64,000 nucleotides of DNA. Source: Cyanophora paradoxa. Its lineage: Eukaryota; Glaucocystophyceae; Cyanophorales; Cyanophoraceae. The stretch lies in NCBI GenBank assembly GCA_004431415.1, contig QPMI01000603.1, positions 124,001 through 188,000 of the forward strand, written 5' to 3'. The position numbers were made by a program, and so were the translations under genes. How positions within the stretch are numbered: the stretch's first letter is position 1; every line of letters begins with the position of its first letter. Under the pieces are notes generated by a model. The model was not told the origin of the DNA, ran no database searches, and worked only from the letters and a program-made list of their open reading frames with translations. Below, one piece after another: positions 10,989-22,090 of the stretch.

Positions 10989-11649
10989 GCCTGCACCTTC
11001 CTGAATACCTGAGCTCTCTCTGCAAACAGGGATGATCATGATCATGATCGGTTGGCACTGTCGAGGTATGAGGCAAGCCCCCGAGGGCGTGTCGGTATAT
11101 TCAATCATGATCAGGAATTCGAATCGATAGAACAGGGGCTAGCGCTAGCGCTAGGAGGATACAGAGCTACGAGCGCTAGGAGGATACAAAGATACAAAGG
11201 GGGTCTGAGTGACAGTGCCACCGGTACCGTGGCACGGTGGCTGGCGCTATCGGGGGACTCGGGAGGCGGAAGGCGGATTGAAGGGCTACGCGTACGTGTA
11301 CTGAGGATTATGAATGCGCAGGGGTAAGGTATGCAAGGGACCATCGTGAGCGTCGGGTAAAAAGGAAGGGTAGGAACTTGTGTGGGGAGCAAGAGGGCTG
11401 TAAGTGTGCTAATCTCAGAGTCTAGCGGCCGTCGACGTCGGACTAGCTATACGAGTGAGAGAGGTGGGGTGGGATGGGAGGAGACCGTTGGACTAGCCAT
11501 TGCCGCTGTCGCCAGCGCCAGCGTCGTTGCAATATTAATAAGTACTGGGGGCGGGTGGGGAGGGCGAAGGCGGCGGCTGCATGTAGCAGCACATCACTCG
11601 TGCGCCCTACGCGAATTCGAAGCGCCGATCGCGAACAATGTCGAATCGC
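10989..11649. other. Convergent intergenic region, no gene seen
   Basis: 661 bp between the stops of the SMARCD gene (plus) and the HECT gene (minus). It has moderate GC content and a small internal duplication at about 11140-11200 (repeats of GCTAGCGCTAG and of AGGATACAAAG-like words). No frame here reads like a protein. It should contain both 3' untranslated regions. Confidence 0.5.
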
Positions 11650-14644
11650 TTATGCATCGTTGAAGTCGAGGGCGACCTCCTCGACGCTGGTCCGGATCGC
11701 CTGTACGAACAGCTGCCGCCGCTCCTCCTCGCCCCCCACGGCAGGCGACGGCACCCCCGGGATCTGCACCTGCTCCGATCTTTAGCTATAGCCAGCGCAC
11801 GCTGGAGCAATATTAATGGCGGATCGGACCTCGTCGAAGCAGGTGCGGAAGGCGAGGCCCCACTCCTTGTCAGACCAGGGCACCAGGATGGTCTCCTTGC
11901 GTTTGCGGCCGGCATCCGTGGCTGTGTATGTCTTAGGGGTGATGTTGAGCTTACTGCCGGGAAAGACGAGATTTCAGAGTCAGCTCCGCGATCCGGGATG
12001 CAAATTAAAACCATTGCGGCTTCAGCAAACCGTTCCAGTTTTCCGCTTGCGGGAGCAGAGGCTCGGCCTATCAATATCGCACAAAATAACTCATGATCAG
12101 CAGTGTGCACATTCAGCGTTTGAAGCCAGCAGAAGATTAAAATCAAAGCACCGATGCAGCGTGCAAACTGCGACGGGTCCACAGCGCCCTTCCGGAACGC
12201 ATCGAAGAGCCAACGCTCCACCAAAGCACGATCCTGACGAGCCCAATTAGGCTGGGCTACAGGGGGTTCACCCCAGCACGGAGGAGGGGCCCGAGGGAGA
12301 GGGGGGGGGGGGGGGGGGGGGGGGTTTGAGCCGCTGAGCGCCGATATTAATCACCTCTTCGTATTGATGCCAGTCGCTATGGAATCGCAGCTGCGAGCGA
12401 AATGTGACAAATCAGAAACAAAGAAGAATGTCACTGAGAGAGAGATTTGCATGGTCACGTTGGAAATGAGGGTCTCGGCCGTCCAAGCCTGGCCTGTGCG
12501 CCGGCGAGATGCATATGAGCGTGCACGGGTGCCAGCTTCAGAATGCCACTCGCACCGCCGACGAGAGCAGCCCAGTCGTCAGCACCGAGCATCCCAATGG
12601 CATCCAGTGCGTCTTTCGCGCCGGCGGCTGCCTCAGGACCCTTCCTGCCTGCATCCGGCCTCGTAAAGACCCCCTGGAATCCCTCCTGTGCGAGCTGAGA
12701 GTCAAAACAAAGATGCAAAAATTTAAAAAATCAAAAAAGTTCTTGACGCCGACGTGCCCGCATTGCCTCCAGAAGTGGCCAACGGCAGCCAACGCACTGC
12801 CACTGTGCTGCAAGCCGAACCAGGTCCCGCTTGTTCGCTTCAGTGAGCTGCAGGTGCAGTGGTGACCACGAGCTACAGTTAAGTGACATGTACATTGATA
12901 TCCAAGGCGCACTTCTTCTCCTTTGAACATGGGGCACCCCTGAAGGTACGGATCCATTGGCACGGGTGCGTCGGACGAAACCTGTTGGCCACATTGACAA
13001 CGACCCACAACGCAGATGCATTAATACACACTAATCATGACAATGCTAGTTGCAATTGACAGCAAATAATTATATAACACATTATAATATTTAAGTTTAT
13101 CCGTACCGGCTCGTTGAGGATTCGTATCATCGAGGCGTGGACTTGCTGTGGTGATGGACACGTACGACGTAATTATAATTAGAAATAATTATAAGTTACA
13201 AGCGGTGGGAACAGAAAGCGAGCACTCACAGGGTGGAGGAAAGGCTCCCAGAGCACCAATGCCTCTTCTAGAGAGCTGCAATTTCCCGGCTGTGCGCGTA
13301 TGGTCAAAATAATGGGGAAAGCAAATTCAAGAAGTTAAGTTCGCACCTCCCTTCCCGCCAGCATCGGCAGCATGGGAACGAACAAGACGGGAATGGCTTC
13401 CGTGCCGTCGAGGTCCAGAAGCCGCTCGAGCAGCGCTTAGAATGCGTCAGTACAAACTTGATCATCGTATGCATATACACACCTCGGCCAATGACAGAAC
13501 CGATGAACCGGTACTTAGACAGCACTCCTGTGTCTGCAAGCTGCGTCTGCGTTGGCAACTGCAGCCTGCTGCTCCGACGTGCAAGTTCGCTGTCCCCGTG
13601 CCGTTGCCTCCATCTGCGGTTGCAGCTGCGTGCGCTCCACCCGACTACGCTTCACATTTTGTGGTGCATTGACGTCGCTGTGGCTGATGCTCTCGTCCTC
13701 AGAGTCAAGGAAGATCACGCACTTGCTGGGCCGTTGCAGCGAGGCAGGCGCAGCTGTAGCCGGCGGTAGCACGCCTTTTGCGCCATGCATAGGCTCCTCC
13801 ACTAGCCTTGTCTGCAACAGCTCTTCGAAGAACTGCTCGACCATGCATATGGCCATGAGTACCGGTGTCACCGGTTCGAAAATTCGCACGGACGCTAGCT
13901 ATGGGGCGCGCACCAACGCGAAGAACTCACGAGAGGGCCCTTTGCGATCCCTCGCCCAATCCATCGAAATCTTGAGAGGAATGTTTGGCTGACGCAGCCG
14001 ATCAACAATATTCTGTTCTAGGCAGGACTGAAAAGCGGATTCGACAACAGCGCCACGATCGATCTGCAAGGTTTGACCATGAGCTCAAGCATGCATTAAT
14101 TGGTCTCAGTTCAACAAAGACTCGAATTACGTATTGATGCTCACTTTGATAACGATGGGTTTTGCTGTTTTGAAGCTCGATGCTCGGAGCTGCGCATGCG
14201 TTAATGCCAGTGAATATTAGCCTCGAGCGAACAAAGCCTTGAAGTTAATGCCAGTGAATATTCTTTAGCTATATATAGCCAAAGTGAACTACACTAACCT
14301 GTTTCGCGATTGCGCAGACCAGACGGCAACTACTCAGGCGTTCAGTATATGCACACCAGTCGACACAATCGAGATCTGGGAATCCAGGGAACTCACGAAG
14401 TCTCACGAAGTGTGCGAATCTTGGCGCTGGTCTCATACTTGTCGGCCAACCGCTGTGTGCACACGGTAGCCGTGGCCGGCAATGTGGATCCGGACGGCCC
14501 CGCAAGTGTCCGCTTCTCCTTCTCCAGATCTGACGTGGACTGGCCGGGCATGGGGCCCGGCATCCCTGGGTACATGCCCTGCATCATGGCCATCTGCTGC
14601 TGCTGCGCCTGCATGTGCTGCGCCTGCGCCTGCTGCTGCTGCAT
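11650..14644 (-). CDS. Compact HECT-type E3 ubiquitin ligase with a Gln-rich N-terminus
   Basis: In-phase minus-strand exons include 14644-14397, 14329-14299, 14189-14145, 14063-13914, 13832 onward, an exon ending at 13483, 13435-13347, 13289-13230, 13145-13107, 12981-12913, 12847 onward, 12694 onward, 12256-12169, 11953-11830 and 11769-11650. After a Gln/Met-rich start comes the N-lobe: IDRGAVVESAFQSC, then RKGPSREFFAL (family GG-SREFF), YRFIGSVIGR-ALLERLL (F-F-GR--G-AL) and LHPQVHASMIRILNEP. The C-lobe side gives FKGEE-LTEANKRDLVRLAA (family VTEENK--YV-L), LAQEGFQGVF (FL-GF--V) and the catalytic FRTCFDE with Cys at 11841-11839, joined to VQIPGVPSP and LFVQAIRTSVEEVALDF. HECT ligases accept ubiquitin on this Cys and pass it to substrates. 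The N-terminus before the HECT domain is only ~80 residues, far shorter than usual. Exon borders near 13500-13700, 12700-12800 and 12300-12500 are unresolved. Confidence 0.85.
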
Positions 14645-15159
14645 CGCGTACGCTGTTTTAGGAGGTTTTATACGTCCCAGTAGACCTTAGCAACCTTCCC
14701 GTAGCGTACCAGCAGCAGGCGAGCAGGCTGTCACGTTGCAAGAGAAAGCTGCTAATCACAGACTACTGTGTACCCTAGGACACGGCTACCGGAAAGTATC
14801 AAGCTAGAGTCAGAAAAAGTAGCTAGGGTCGCATCTTCGTACAGGGGTACAGTGACTCAGGAAATCGCGAGAAACCGCGGGTCAAGTCACGGTACTACTG
14901 CGAACGAAGTGCAAACGAAGCACTAACGGCTAGGAAACCCTATCGGCAACAGCTCTCCAGGTCCTCACAGACGCTTCCACGCGGCTGGATCAGAAGAGAT
15001 GTAGAGCTGCGCATTTGGTTGAGGGCAAACCAGGCAGCGGTGATCAGCCGCTGACCCAGCGCCAAGAGAGAATTCCCGAAACTCGCAAGCCACATCCCAG
15101 TGAAGGGCACGTCATCGACAACGGAAGTGAATCCGGTAAACCGCAGTACGGGCCGTGAT
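14645..15159. other. HECT 5' flank and 3' flank of the gypsy-like element
   Basis: 515 bp without a protein-like frame. A TATAAAA word lies on the minus strand at 14673-14667, only ~23 bases before the HECT ATG, which is too close for a normal TATA box and may be chance. The right part should contain the 3' end (polypurine tract and LTR) of the gypsy-like element. I cannot prove an LTR because the 5' end of that element is not in the window for comparison. Confidence 0.35.
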
Positions 15160-16440
15160 TCAAGACTCGTCATCCGTCGTGTCATCATCGGAAAGTGAAT
15201 CGGGATCAACGGCAGGTGGCGGAGGCACGGGGACCTCATGATCGGGCGGCACAGGCACGGGGGCCTTGCGAGGGCGACCGGCTTTGCGGGGAGCGAGAAC
15301 ATTGGCAGGACGCTCGTGAAAAGCGATCATGAGATCAACGTGCATGAGAACCTCGCGCGAGCGATACACCAGTGAAGTGTCATCGCCTCGGACAGTGTAC
15401 AAAAGACCGTGAGAGTGAACCTCAGTGACAGTGTAAGGGCCAGTCCAACCATTGCGAGGCCCAGTGCGCTTGACGTTACTGGTCTTCGCGCTGATAATCC
15501 AGCACAACACTTTGTCACCAGGCTTGAAAACACGATGCGGCTCACGGCCAGTGCCATAGCGAAGCAACTTCTTGTTGTAAAGTTTGCGGTGTTCTCGGAC
15601 GGCAGAGATTTGGTCGCGGGCGGCTCGAGCGACCGACAAAGCGTAATCGTAGAGAGAAACGGGATCTTCGTGAGGTTCGCGCAGGGTGAGGTCGAGACGA
15701 AGATCGCCAGGCAACATCAATTCTCGTCCAAAGTGCAGAGCGGCGGGTGAAAAACCAGTGGCAGCGTGAATCGTGGTCCGGAGAGCGAAGAGCACGCGAT
15801 AATGATAGAAAGGCCAATGGGAATTGTCCTCCCCGTTCTCATCGCAAAGAGCATACACCAAGCGCTTGTAAATGCCACCAAGCCGCTCAGCACCGCCGTT
15901 CGTGGACTGGTGGGACGTGGGAGCGTAAATCAACCGAGTACCCTGGCGAGTCCAGAATTTGCCCCAGAGACTAGTAGGCGTGAAGACCTTGGCGTTATCC
16001 GTGAGATACCGCTTGCAAGGGCCGTGATTCGCGTACACAGTTTGTGCAGCCCACTCACAGGCACGACCATCAGCCTCCGTCAGCATCAAAATCTCAGGGT
16101 ACTTGGTAAAAGCGTCGACGTCAATGTGCACAAGTGTGAAACGGTGAAGTCGACCGTTCTCAGAGGGCGCCATAGGGAAGTGATCGGCTTGACGCAAGTC
16201 GCCAGGATGCTCAGACTCGATCACAGTGAATTGTGACTTCGGCTTCTTGTGAGCCTTGGCAAACTGACAGTGTCGGCACGTCTTCACGTAGCGATGGACA
16301 GCAGTCGTCATGCCGGCCACCAAAACCGTGAGGCGATGCGCCGAGCAACAATGGGGGCACCACGGTGAGCCCAGTCATCGTGGTAAGCGTGAACAATCTT
16401 CTCCCGCCACTCTGGGGTACAACGATCTGAGGCCGCATAG
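15160..16440 (-). CDS. Retrotransposon integrase
   Basis: The zinc-binding HHCC part reads IVHAYHDDWAHRG then KTCRHCQFAK (His-His and Cys-Cys pairs). The DDE catalytic core follows: LVHIDVDAFTKYPE (first Asp), YLTDNAKVFTP (second Asp) and TNGGAERLGGIYKRL (Glu). A C-terminal part with KPGDKVLCWI and GWTGPYTVTEV resembles the GPY/F module of gypsy integrases, and the tail ends in a Pro-rich and acidic segment. Integrase inserts the cDNA into the host genome. The HHCC part needs two single-base frame changes (near 16425 and 16320) to join its flanks, so the copy looks damaged. Confidence 0.88.
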
Positions 16441-18130
16441 TGGGGAGCAAGGGCAACCGCAGTACGGTATCTTGCTCATCGATCGTGTACTGAGTAGCTT
16501 CACGAGCGAAGCGATCGCGTGCAGACTTGCAGAGAATGCAGCTCCCAAGCACCTCCGGGTCACGTTCACCAGCAGTGTAGTGGGAGTGACAGCGCGCCAG
16601 GTTCTCCTTCTCGCGAAGAAGTGCGAACACCATCTGGCAAAGAGGGTCACGAGCCTGAGCCATGATGACCGCGGTCCCATCGGAAACAAGTTCACGGATC
16701 GTCGGTGGCGGAGGAACGTCAACGAGGGGGCGGGGGCCCTCGCTCCAGGTGTCCATGACAACGGTGCCACGCGGCAAGCGAACGTGTGTCGGCTCATTCT
16801 GGGCGCCTTCACCTTCGTCCAGCGGGGCGATAGCGCTGCTAGAAGTGGGATCAGGTCGCGGACGACCGAGGTCACGTTCTTGCTGCAGGAAGTGCATGTA
16901 CTCTTCCTCGTCAGCAACGTCGAGATGCGACGGGGGCGCAATGGCATATCGAGACTGCCGTGAATTCTTGCCCTTGGGAGGCTTCACCCGCGGTACGGGG
17001 CATGCCTTGGCGTTCAGCGCCTTGCGGGATTGTCGCCGTCTGCGCCGCTCCTCCGGGGTTCGGTTCCGAACAGAGGGCAGGGGTACGAGCGCGTCGATCT
17101 CAGACGGGGTACGGCCCATCTCTGCCAGTTGGCGTCGCCGTTCGAGCGTCGTCGCCGTCCTTTCCCGCGAGGCTTCGTGCAGATCTCGGGCCGCACGCGA
17201 ACGTCTGTCGCGATCACTGGCGAGGCGGTCAGCGTAGTCCTTTTCAAGCCGTCGCTGGTATTGGCGCGGGACACTCCAAGCCGTGCTCCGTCTTGAGTTC
17301 GACGTTCCGTCGGACGCCGAGGACTGCGAAGATTGGCCGTCATCCGTGAGGGCCCGGCGTCGTGCCCGTTCCACAGAGTCGCGTAGCGTGCGGTCAGCTG
17401 CTTGACGATCGAAGCCTCGCAAAGATGGACGGGGTAGCGACGGCTCGCTCTCCTCGTCTGTACCCCCTCCCCCTCCTTTCGGTGACTGAGACCGAGGCCT
17501 CCGGGCCGAGCTCTCCCGTCCTCGAGCTTGAAGCCCGTCAGCGGAGCTCTCCTGTCCTCGAACTTGAAGTCGGCGGCGGCGACCCTCGGCCGGTAGCCAG
17601 GCCGCGCCGTCGAGTGTATGCTCGAGGTTCGTCACCCCGCGGCGTCGCCGTGCAGGAGGGGCCGTCGCGCCCGCCTCGTCTGCCGCTGCGGCCGGTGCAG
17701 GCGTGTCAACTTCCATGGGTACGACGTCGGGGGCAGAGAGGGCGCCGTTCTCGTGGAGCCGTTCCAGCGTGATCTGGGACTCCACGTCTTCCAGGCCGCC
17801 GTTCTCGACGATGTCACGCACTCGCTGAGTGTCGGGCGTCAACGACCTTGGACGTCGCCGTGAAGTCTGAGGGTCGTCGCGGTCTCGGCGCGGTGGCGCC
17901 GGGGCAAGGTGCTCGGGTCGCGTGGTGGCGCGGCGTCTATCCCCAGTAGGGATCCACGCCGGCCCGTCCAGAGTATGTTGCAGGGCCGAGGAGGTGCGGT
18001 GGATGGCGACGCGGTAGAGTTCGCGTGGATCGTCGTAGTCTCCCGCATCGGGCACACCGAACCCGTGAGCGCCGTCTGGTATCGAAGTCGTGATGTCAGT
18101 GCCGTCAGCGCCGCCAGGCTTGTACACTGC
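16441..18130 (-). CDS. Long disordered linker between RNase H and integrase
   Basis: About 550 residues stay open between the end of RNase H (ADCCSRLAET, about 18130) and the integrase zinc finger. The sequence is rich in Arg, Ser, Pro and Asp and contains two copies of an HTLDG-AW-P motif (at about 17950-17980 and 17593-17622), coiled-coil-like ERRRQLAEMGRTPSEIDAL, and a segment near the integrase with conserved-looking Cys (about 16530-16590). Typical gypsy elements have only a short spacer here. It might be a structural or nucleic-acid-binding extension. I do not recognise a domain. Confidence 0.6.
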
Positions 18131-19509
18131 GTGCGTCTCCGCAAGGCGAGAGCAGCAGTCCGCAACGACGTTCGACCGCCCGTTGCGGTACTCGATAGTG
18201 TAGTTGTAGTGGTTGAGGGCGATGGCCGCGCGCCCAAGCGTCTTGTTGTTCGCCAGCTCCTGTGTCTTCAACCATTGCAACGCCGAATGATCCGTGCGGA
18301 TCGTGAACGGGTGGCCGCAGACGAAGTAGTGGTGCCAGACCTTAACCGCCAGAGTACCGCAATGCATTCGCCCTCCGTTGGTGATTGGTACTTGCGCTCC
18401 ATGTTTGTCAGAGTACGACTGATGAATGCGATCGGGCGCTCGCGGCCGTCCTTGTCCTCCTGCATGAGCACCGCTCCCATGGCCCGTTTGCTCCAGTCCG
18501 TGTAAATGATGAACGGCTTCGTGAAGTCGGGCAGCATCAGCACAATGTCCTCGCACATCGCCTTCTTGAGGTCGTCCAACGCAGCGAGAGCCTCGTCATT
18601 CCACACCAAGTTGAGCCGGTCGGCTCGTAGTGCGTCCGTGAGGAGGTCTCGCAGGGAAAGTTCCCGTCGCGCGTAACTCTGTACGAAGCGCCGGTAGAAG
18701 CCTGTGAGGCCGAGGAAACTGCGGAGTTGCTCGACAGTCTGGAGTTCGTTCGCCGTGATCTTGGAGATGATCTCAACCTTCTTGGGGTCCATGCGAATGC
18801 CGTCGCTGCTGACACGGAATCCGAGCAGCTCGACTTCCCGCACCATGAAACGACATTTGCTGGGCTTGAGTTTGAGGTTACCGCGGTCGATCGCAGCGAA
18901 GAAGGCCTCCAGGTCGAGAAGGTGTTGTTTGACGTTCGGCGAGTGGACCGTGAGGTCATCGACGTACGCCACGACGCAGGTGGACAAAAGGTTGCCCAAA
19001 ATTGACGTCACGGCTCGACAGAACGCCGCTGGGCCGTTCGTGATACCAAAAGGGGTCACTTTCCACCTGTACATTCCCCAGGGGACGATGAATGTCGTCA
19101 GGTCACGTGACTCCTCGTCGAGTTCCAACTGCCAGAAACCCGACGTTGCGTCGCCAGTCGAGAACGTGGACGCACCCTGTAGGCGCTCCAATTGGTCCTC
19201 AATGCGTGGCAACGGGAAGACATCACGTTCCGTGAGGGAATTGAGCTTCCTGTAGTCGACGCAGAATCGCATCGTGCCATCCTTCTTCGGTGCCAGCACC
19301 ACGGGGCTGCCGAAACCAGCTTGCGAAGGCTCGATGAGACCGTCGCGTAGCAGCTTCTCGATTTCCGCCTTCGCAGCCTTCTCCGCAGGCGGAGAGAGCC
19401 GGCGAGGGACGGTGTACAGCGGGAGGTGCTTGGCGGGGACGCCGGGCAGAAGTCGGATGCTGTGCTTGTACTTCAGGAGCTCGCGTGGATTGATGTTCTG
19501 GGTGAAGCA
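18131..19509 (-). CDS. Reverse transcriptase and RNase H of the gypsy-like element
   Basis: The RT reads GFGSPVVLAPKKDGTMRFCV, then DYRKLNSLTERDVFPLPRI, then TPFGITNGPAAFCR, the active site VVAYVDDLTV (YVDD at 18966-18955), and FLGLTGFYRRFV in the thumb, all classic Ty3/gypsy blocks. RNase H follows with IIYTDWSKRAMGAVLMQ (first Asp), TEGECIAVL and TIRTDHSALQWL, ending in RSNVVADCCSR. Between TEGECIAVL and VKVWHHYFVCGH the frame shifts by one base near 18360. The N-terminal side (CFTQNINPRELLKYKHSI) begins directly at the edge of the inserted element, with the preceding codons found at 30029-30024. Confidence 0.9.
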
Positions 19510-20014
19510 TTTACGCCTCGCTTCATTCGGAATCAGAGAAGCCTAGCTAGCCTAACTTGCCTACGACTATTCTAAAGGGATGCACGGTATAGCGCATCGG
19601 GAGTGGCCCTGAAGGTACGGCAGCTGGATGCTGCTTTCCCGAGACCTAACGTGGGGATAACACGTCGGCGACCGACCAGGGCGGGTCGCCTTATGCTCTT
19701 TCGGCCGCTTCCTTCCGGAGGCGGGTGAAAGCTTACCCCTGCTCCGGACCGGAGCGGCGGTAAGGCTGAGTAATCCCGTACCCGTGCGGCGGGTACCGGA
19801 TTCTCGTGGCCGAGGCGGAGGTTTTGGCGTACCCCTGAGCAGGGTACGCGTTCAGCTCGAGCCACGCCTGACGGGGCCTGGCGGGGCGAATGCTGTACCC
19901 CGGCGCGGGGTACGCGATTCTACCCGGGCCGGTAAGCGGTCCCGGGTACCGCCGCCGAGGCGCGGGGTGGCGATTGTGCGTGAAAACATCGCACGAGTGC
20001 TGTACCCCTACCAA
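19510..20014 (-). repeat. Split direct repeat B2 (3' end of the recombinase element)
   Basis: A 505 bp block that recurs as B1 at 20431-20935 with only a few differences, such as TTCATTCGG versus TTCATTTGG near the start and CCCCTACC versus CCCTACC near the end. Its outer edge at 19510 is the boundary with the gypsy-like element. Confidence 0.9.
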
Positions 20015-20116
20015 GATTGCCAGAGTATTCTACGGATACTCGTAGCGCGTTGGAAAAGGATAGAGCCGTCGCATCCACAAACAGCCGATTGTGAAAACGC
20101 GGGGAGGAGGGCGGGA

Positions 20117-20430
20117 GCGATTTCGCTTCGCCGCTGGGTGCCTGGTCAAGCTGGCAACCAAGGACGAAGTTATGCCGAAGGGCAGCCGAAGGAATGGCCG
20201 TACCCCGGCCTTCGTTCGCCTCAGGGCGCGACCGAATCAAATTCTGAGTTCTCCCCGGAGTCGGTGCAGAACTCGAATTCTGCTATACCGTGCTCGAGGC
20301 CCGGACCCGTCGCTTAGGCCGGTCCGGTCGCTCGGTCCTTCTAGCTAAGGTAGGCAGTTGGCGCTCTGGCTTCTCTTCTATTCATTCCGTCGGCGCAAAA
20401 CTCGGTTTACGCTTAATTGCGCAAACCCCG
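20117..20430 (-). repeat. Split direct repeat A2
   Basis: A 314 bp block that recurs at 29709-30022 (A1) and, inverted, at 35297-35610 in the second copy. It directly abuts B1 at 20430/20431. About 102 bp (20015-20116) with no counterpart elsewhere in the window separate it from B2. Confidence 0.9.
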
Positions 20431-20438
20431 ATTTACGC
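20419..20438. promoter_or_regulatory. Dyad at the B1/A2 junction, candidate recombinase crossover site
   Basis: At the repeat junction two 7 bp arms, GCGCAAA (20419-20425) and TTTACGC (20432-20438), are inverted with one mismatch around a 6 bp spacer CCCCGA. This is the layout of a tyrosine-recombinase core site. Both outer ends of the element carry one half: TTTACGC at 19511-19517 and GCGCAAA at 30011-30017. The function is inferred from symmetry and position. Confidence 0.55.
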
Positions 20439-20935
20439 CTCGCTTCATTTGGAATCAGAGAAGCCTAGCTAGCCTAACTTGCCTACGACTATTCTAAAGG
20501 GATGCACGGTATAGCGCATCGGGAGTGGCCCTGAAGGTACGGCAGCTGGATGCTGCTTTCCCGAGACCTAACGTGGGGATAACACGTCGGCGACCGACCA
20601 GGGCGGGTCGCCTTATGCTCTTTCGGCCGCTTCCTTCCGGAGGCGGGTGAAAGCTTACCCCTGCTCCGGACCGGAGCGGCGGTAAGGCTGAGTAATCCCG
20701 TACCCGTGCGGCGGGTACCGGATTCTCGTGGCCGAGGCGGAGGTTTTGGCGTACCCCTGAGCAGGGTACGCGTTCAGCTCGAGCCACGCCTGACGGGGCC
20801 TGGCGGGGCGAATGCTGTACCCCGGCGCGGGGTACGCGATTCTACCCGGGCCGGTAAGCGGTCCCGGGTACCGCCGCCGAGGCGCGGGGTGGCGATTGTG
20901 CGTGAAAACATCGCACGAGTGCTGTACCCTACCAA
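20431..20935 (-). repeat. Split direct repeat B1
   Basis: The inner copy of the 505 bp B repeat, between the recombinase gene and A2; near-identical to 19510-20014. The near identity suggests a recent insertion. Confidence 0.9.
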
Positions 20936-21118
20936 ACAAGAGTCAGGTCACAGCCAGTTGAAAGAGCGTCGGGAAGGTCTCTGAGGGTGCCGCGCAGACC
21001 AAGCGGGTTCGAAGAGACAAAATTGTATTATAAAGAGTCAGGGCTACAATGGTGTCACACTCCTAGTGAACATTATGTAGGGCCGGCCGCGGGTGAGAGA
21101 GGCGCCGGCGGCGCCGGC

Positions 21119-22090
21119 TCAAAAGCCGAGGTCGGCCAGGTCGGAGGACAGATGAAAGAGGTAGTCCTCAATATATCCTTGGGGCACGGAAGAGTACAGT
21201 GCCCAGCGGCCATGCCGTCGGATCCAAGTGGCCGGGAGGCCCCGGCGGGCCGCGGCCGTCGCGCCACCGCGGCGCAAGCTGTGGCCCGAGAAGTCGGTCG
21301 GGTCGTAGCCGATGGCCTCCGCGGCCTCTTTCACGAGGCGGCGGACGAAACCAACGGTGATGGCCGCGGCGGGATCGGAGAGGCGGGGGAAGAGGGGGGT
21401 CCCGGGCGCCGCCTGCACCGCCGTGCTCGCGACGTACGCGCACAGCAGGCGGACGGGGCACGAGGCGGGGCATTTGCCCGGGTGAGGTAAACCACCGCGC
21501 CGTGGGCGGTCCTGTCGGTTTTGGAGCGCCGGATGTGGAGGGCGATGCGGGGGAAGGGAGGAGTGAGAATTCGAGGTCGTCGACCCGCAGCGCCACCAGC
21601 TCCGCTCCCCGGAGGAAGCCCGCGATGCCGGTCGCGAGGACGGTGGCGTCGCGGAGGCGCCGGGGAGGGGCGCGTGACAGGAACGATGGGGTGGTCAACC
21701 ACGCGCGCAGGTCGCCGGGCAAGAAGGCGCGGCGTTGCGCTACGGGGCGGCCCAGGCGGGCCTGCATGCCTCTCCATGCGGTCGAGTACATGAACGAGCG
21801 GGGTCTGGTGGGGTCGACGAGGCCGCGAAGTTTGAGTTCGCGCCACACGTGGGCGGCGAGGCCTTTAACGGTGCTCGCCGCGAGGTCTTTTCCGGAATGG
21901 CGGCGTCGCTGGGTGGCCGCGTCGGCCAGGAAGAGGAGGATGGACCGTTCTGCGTCCGGCGCGAGGCCGTGGCACTCGACGAACTCGAAGTAGCGGCGGG
22001 CCGCCCGCCGTTGGCCCGCTGACGTGCCGGGGGCGAAGGCCGCCCCCTGCCAGGCCGCGAGCTCCGCCTCCGCGGGCGCCGGGGTTACTG
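21119..22090 (-). CDS. Tyrosine recombinase of the DIRS-like element (frameshifted)
   Basis: The reading starts near AEAELAAWQGAAF (about 22075), overlaps or abuts the RNase H stop at 22085, and passes through a helical N-terminal domain (ILLFLADAATQRRHSGKDLA). The catalytic domain has the first Arg in AGFLRGAELVALRVDDL (about 21600-21625), a Lys in HIRRSKTDRTAHG (about 21510-21540), HSLRRGGATAAARRG (HxxR, about 21270), IRRHGRWAL (second His/Trp region, about 21210) and the nucleophile Tyr in PQGYIEDY (about 21170). All hallmark residues of phage-integrase-type recombinases are present, but in three frames, so two single-base shifts separate them (near 21540 and 21420). It would integrate circular cDNA without a target duplication. 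Confidence 0.87.

Larger units (their letters stand above)
15160..19509 (-). mobile_element. Ty3/gypsy-like retrotransposon, 3' half (RT, RNase H, linker, integrase)
   Basis: This minus-strand block encodes, in transcription order, reverse transcriptase, RNase H, a long linker and integrase, the order of Ty3/gypsy elements. It stops abruptly at 19509, where the tyrosine-recombinase element begins; the other half continues at 30023. The frame is broken near 18360 (RNase H) and near 16425 and 16320 (integrase N-terminus), so this copy is probably inactive unless these are sequence errors. Confidence 0.88.

Noticed and set aside
14667-14673. TATA box for the HECT gene
   Set aside because: TATAAAA is only ~23 bases from the ATG, leaving no room for a normal 5' untranslated region; it may be chance.
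19510-20935. B repeats as ordinary LTRs of a short element
   Set aside because: Only A2 and ~100 bp lie between them, while A recurs 9 kb away next to the gag end; the split-direct-repeat model explains all four blocks.
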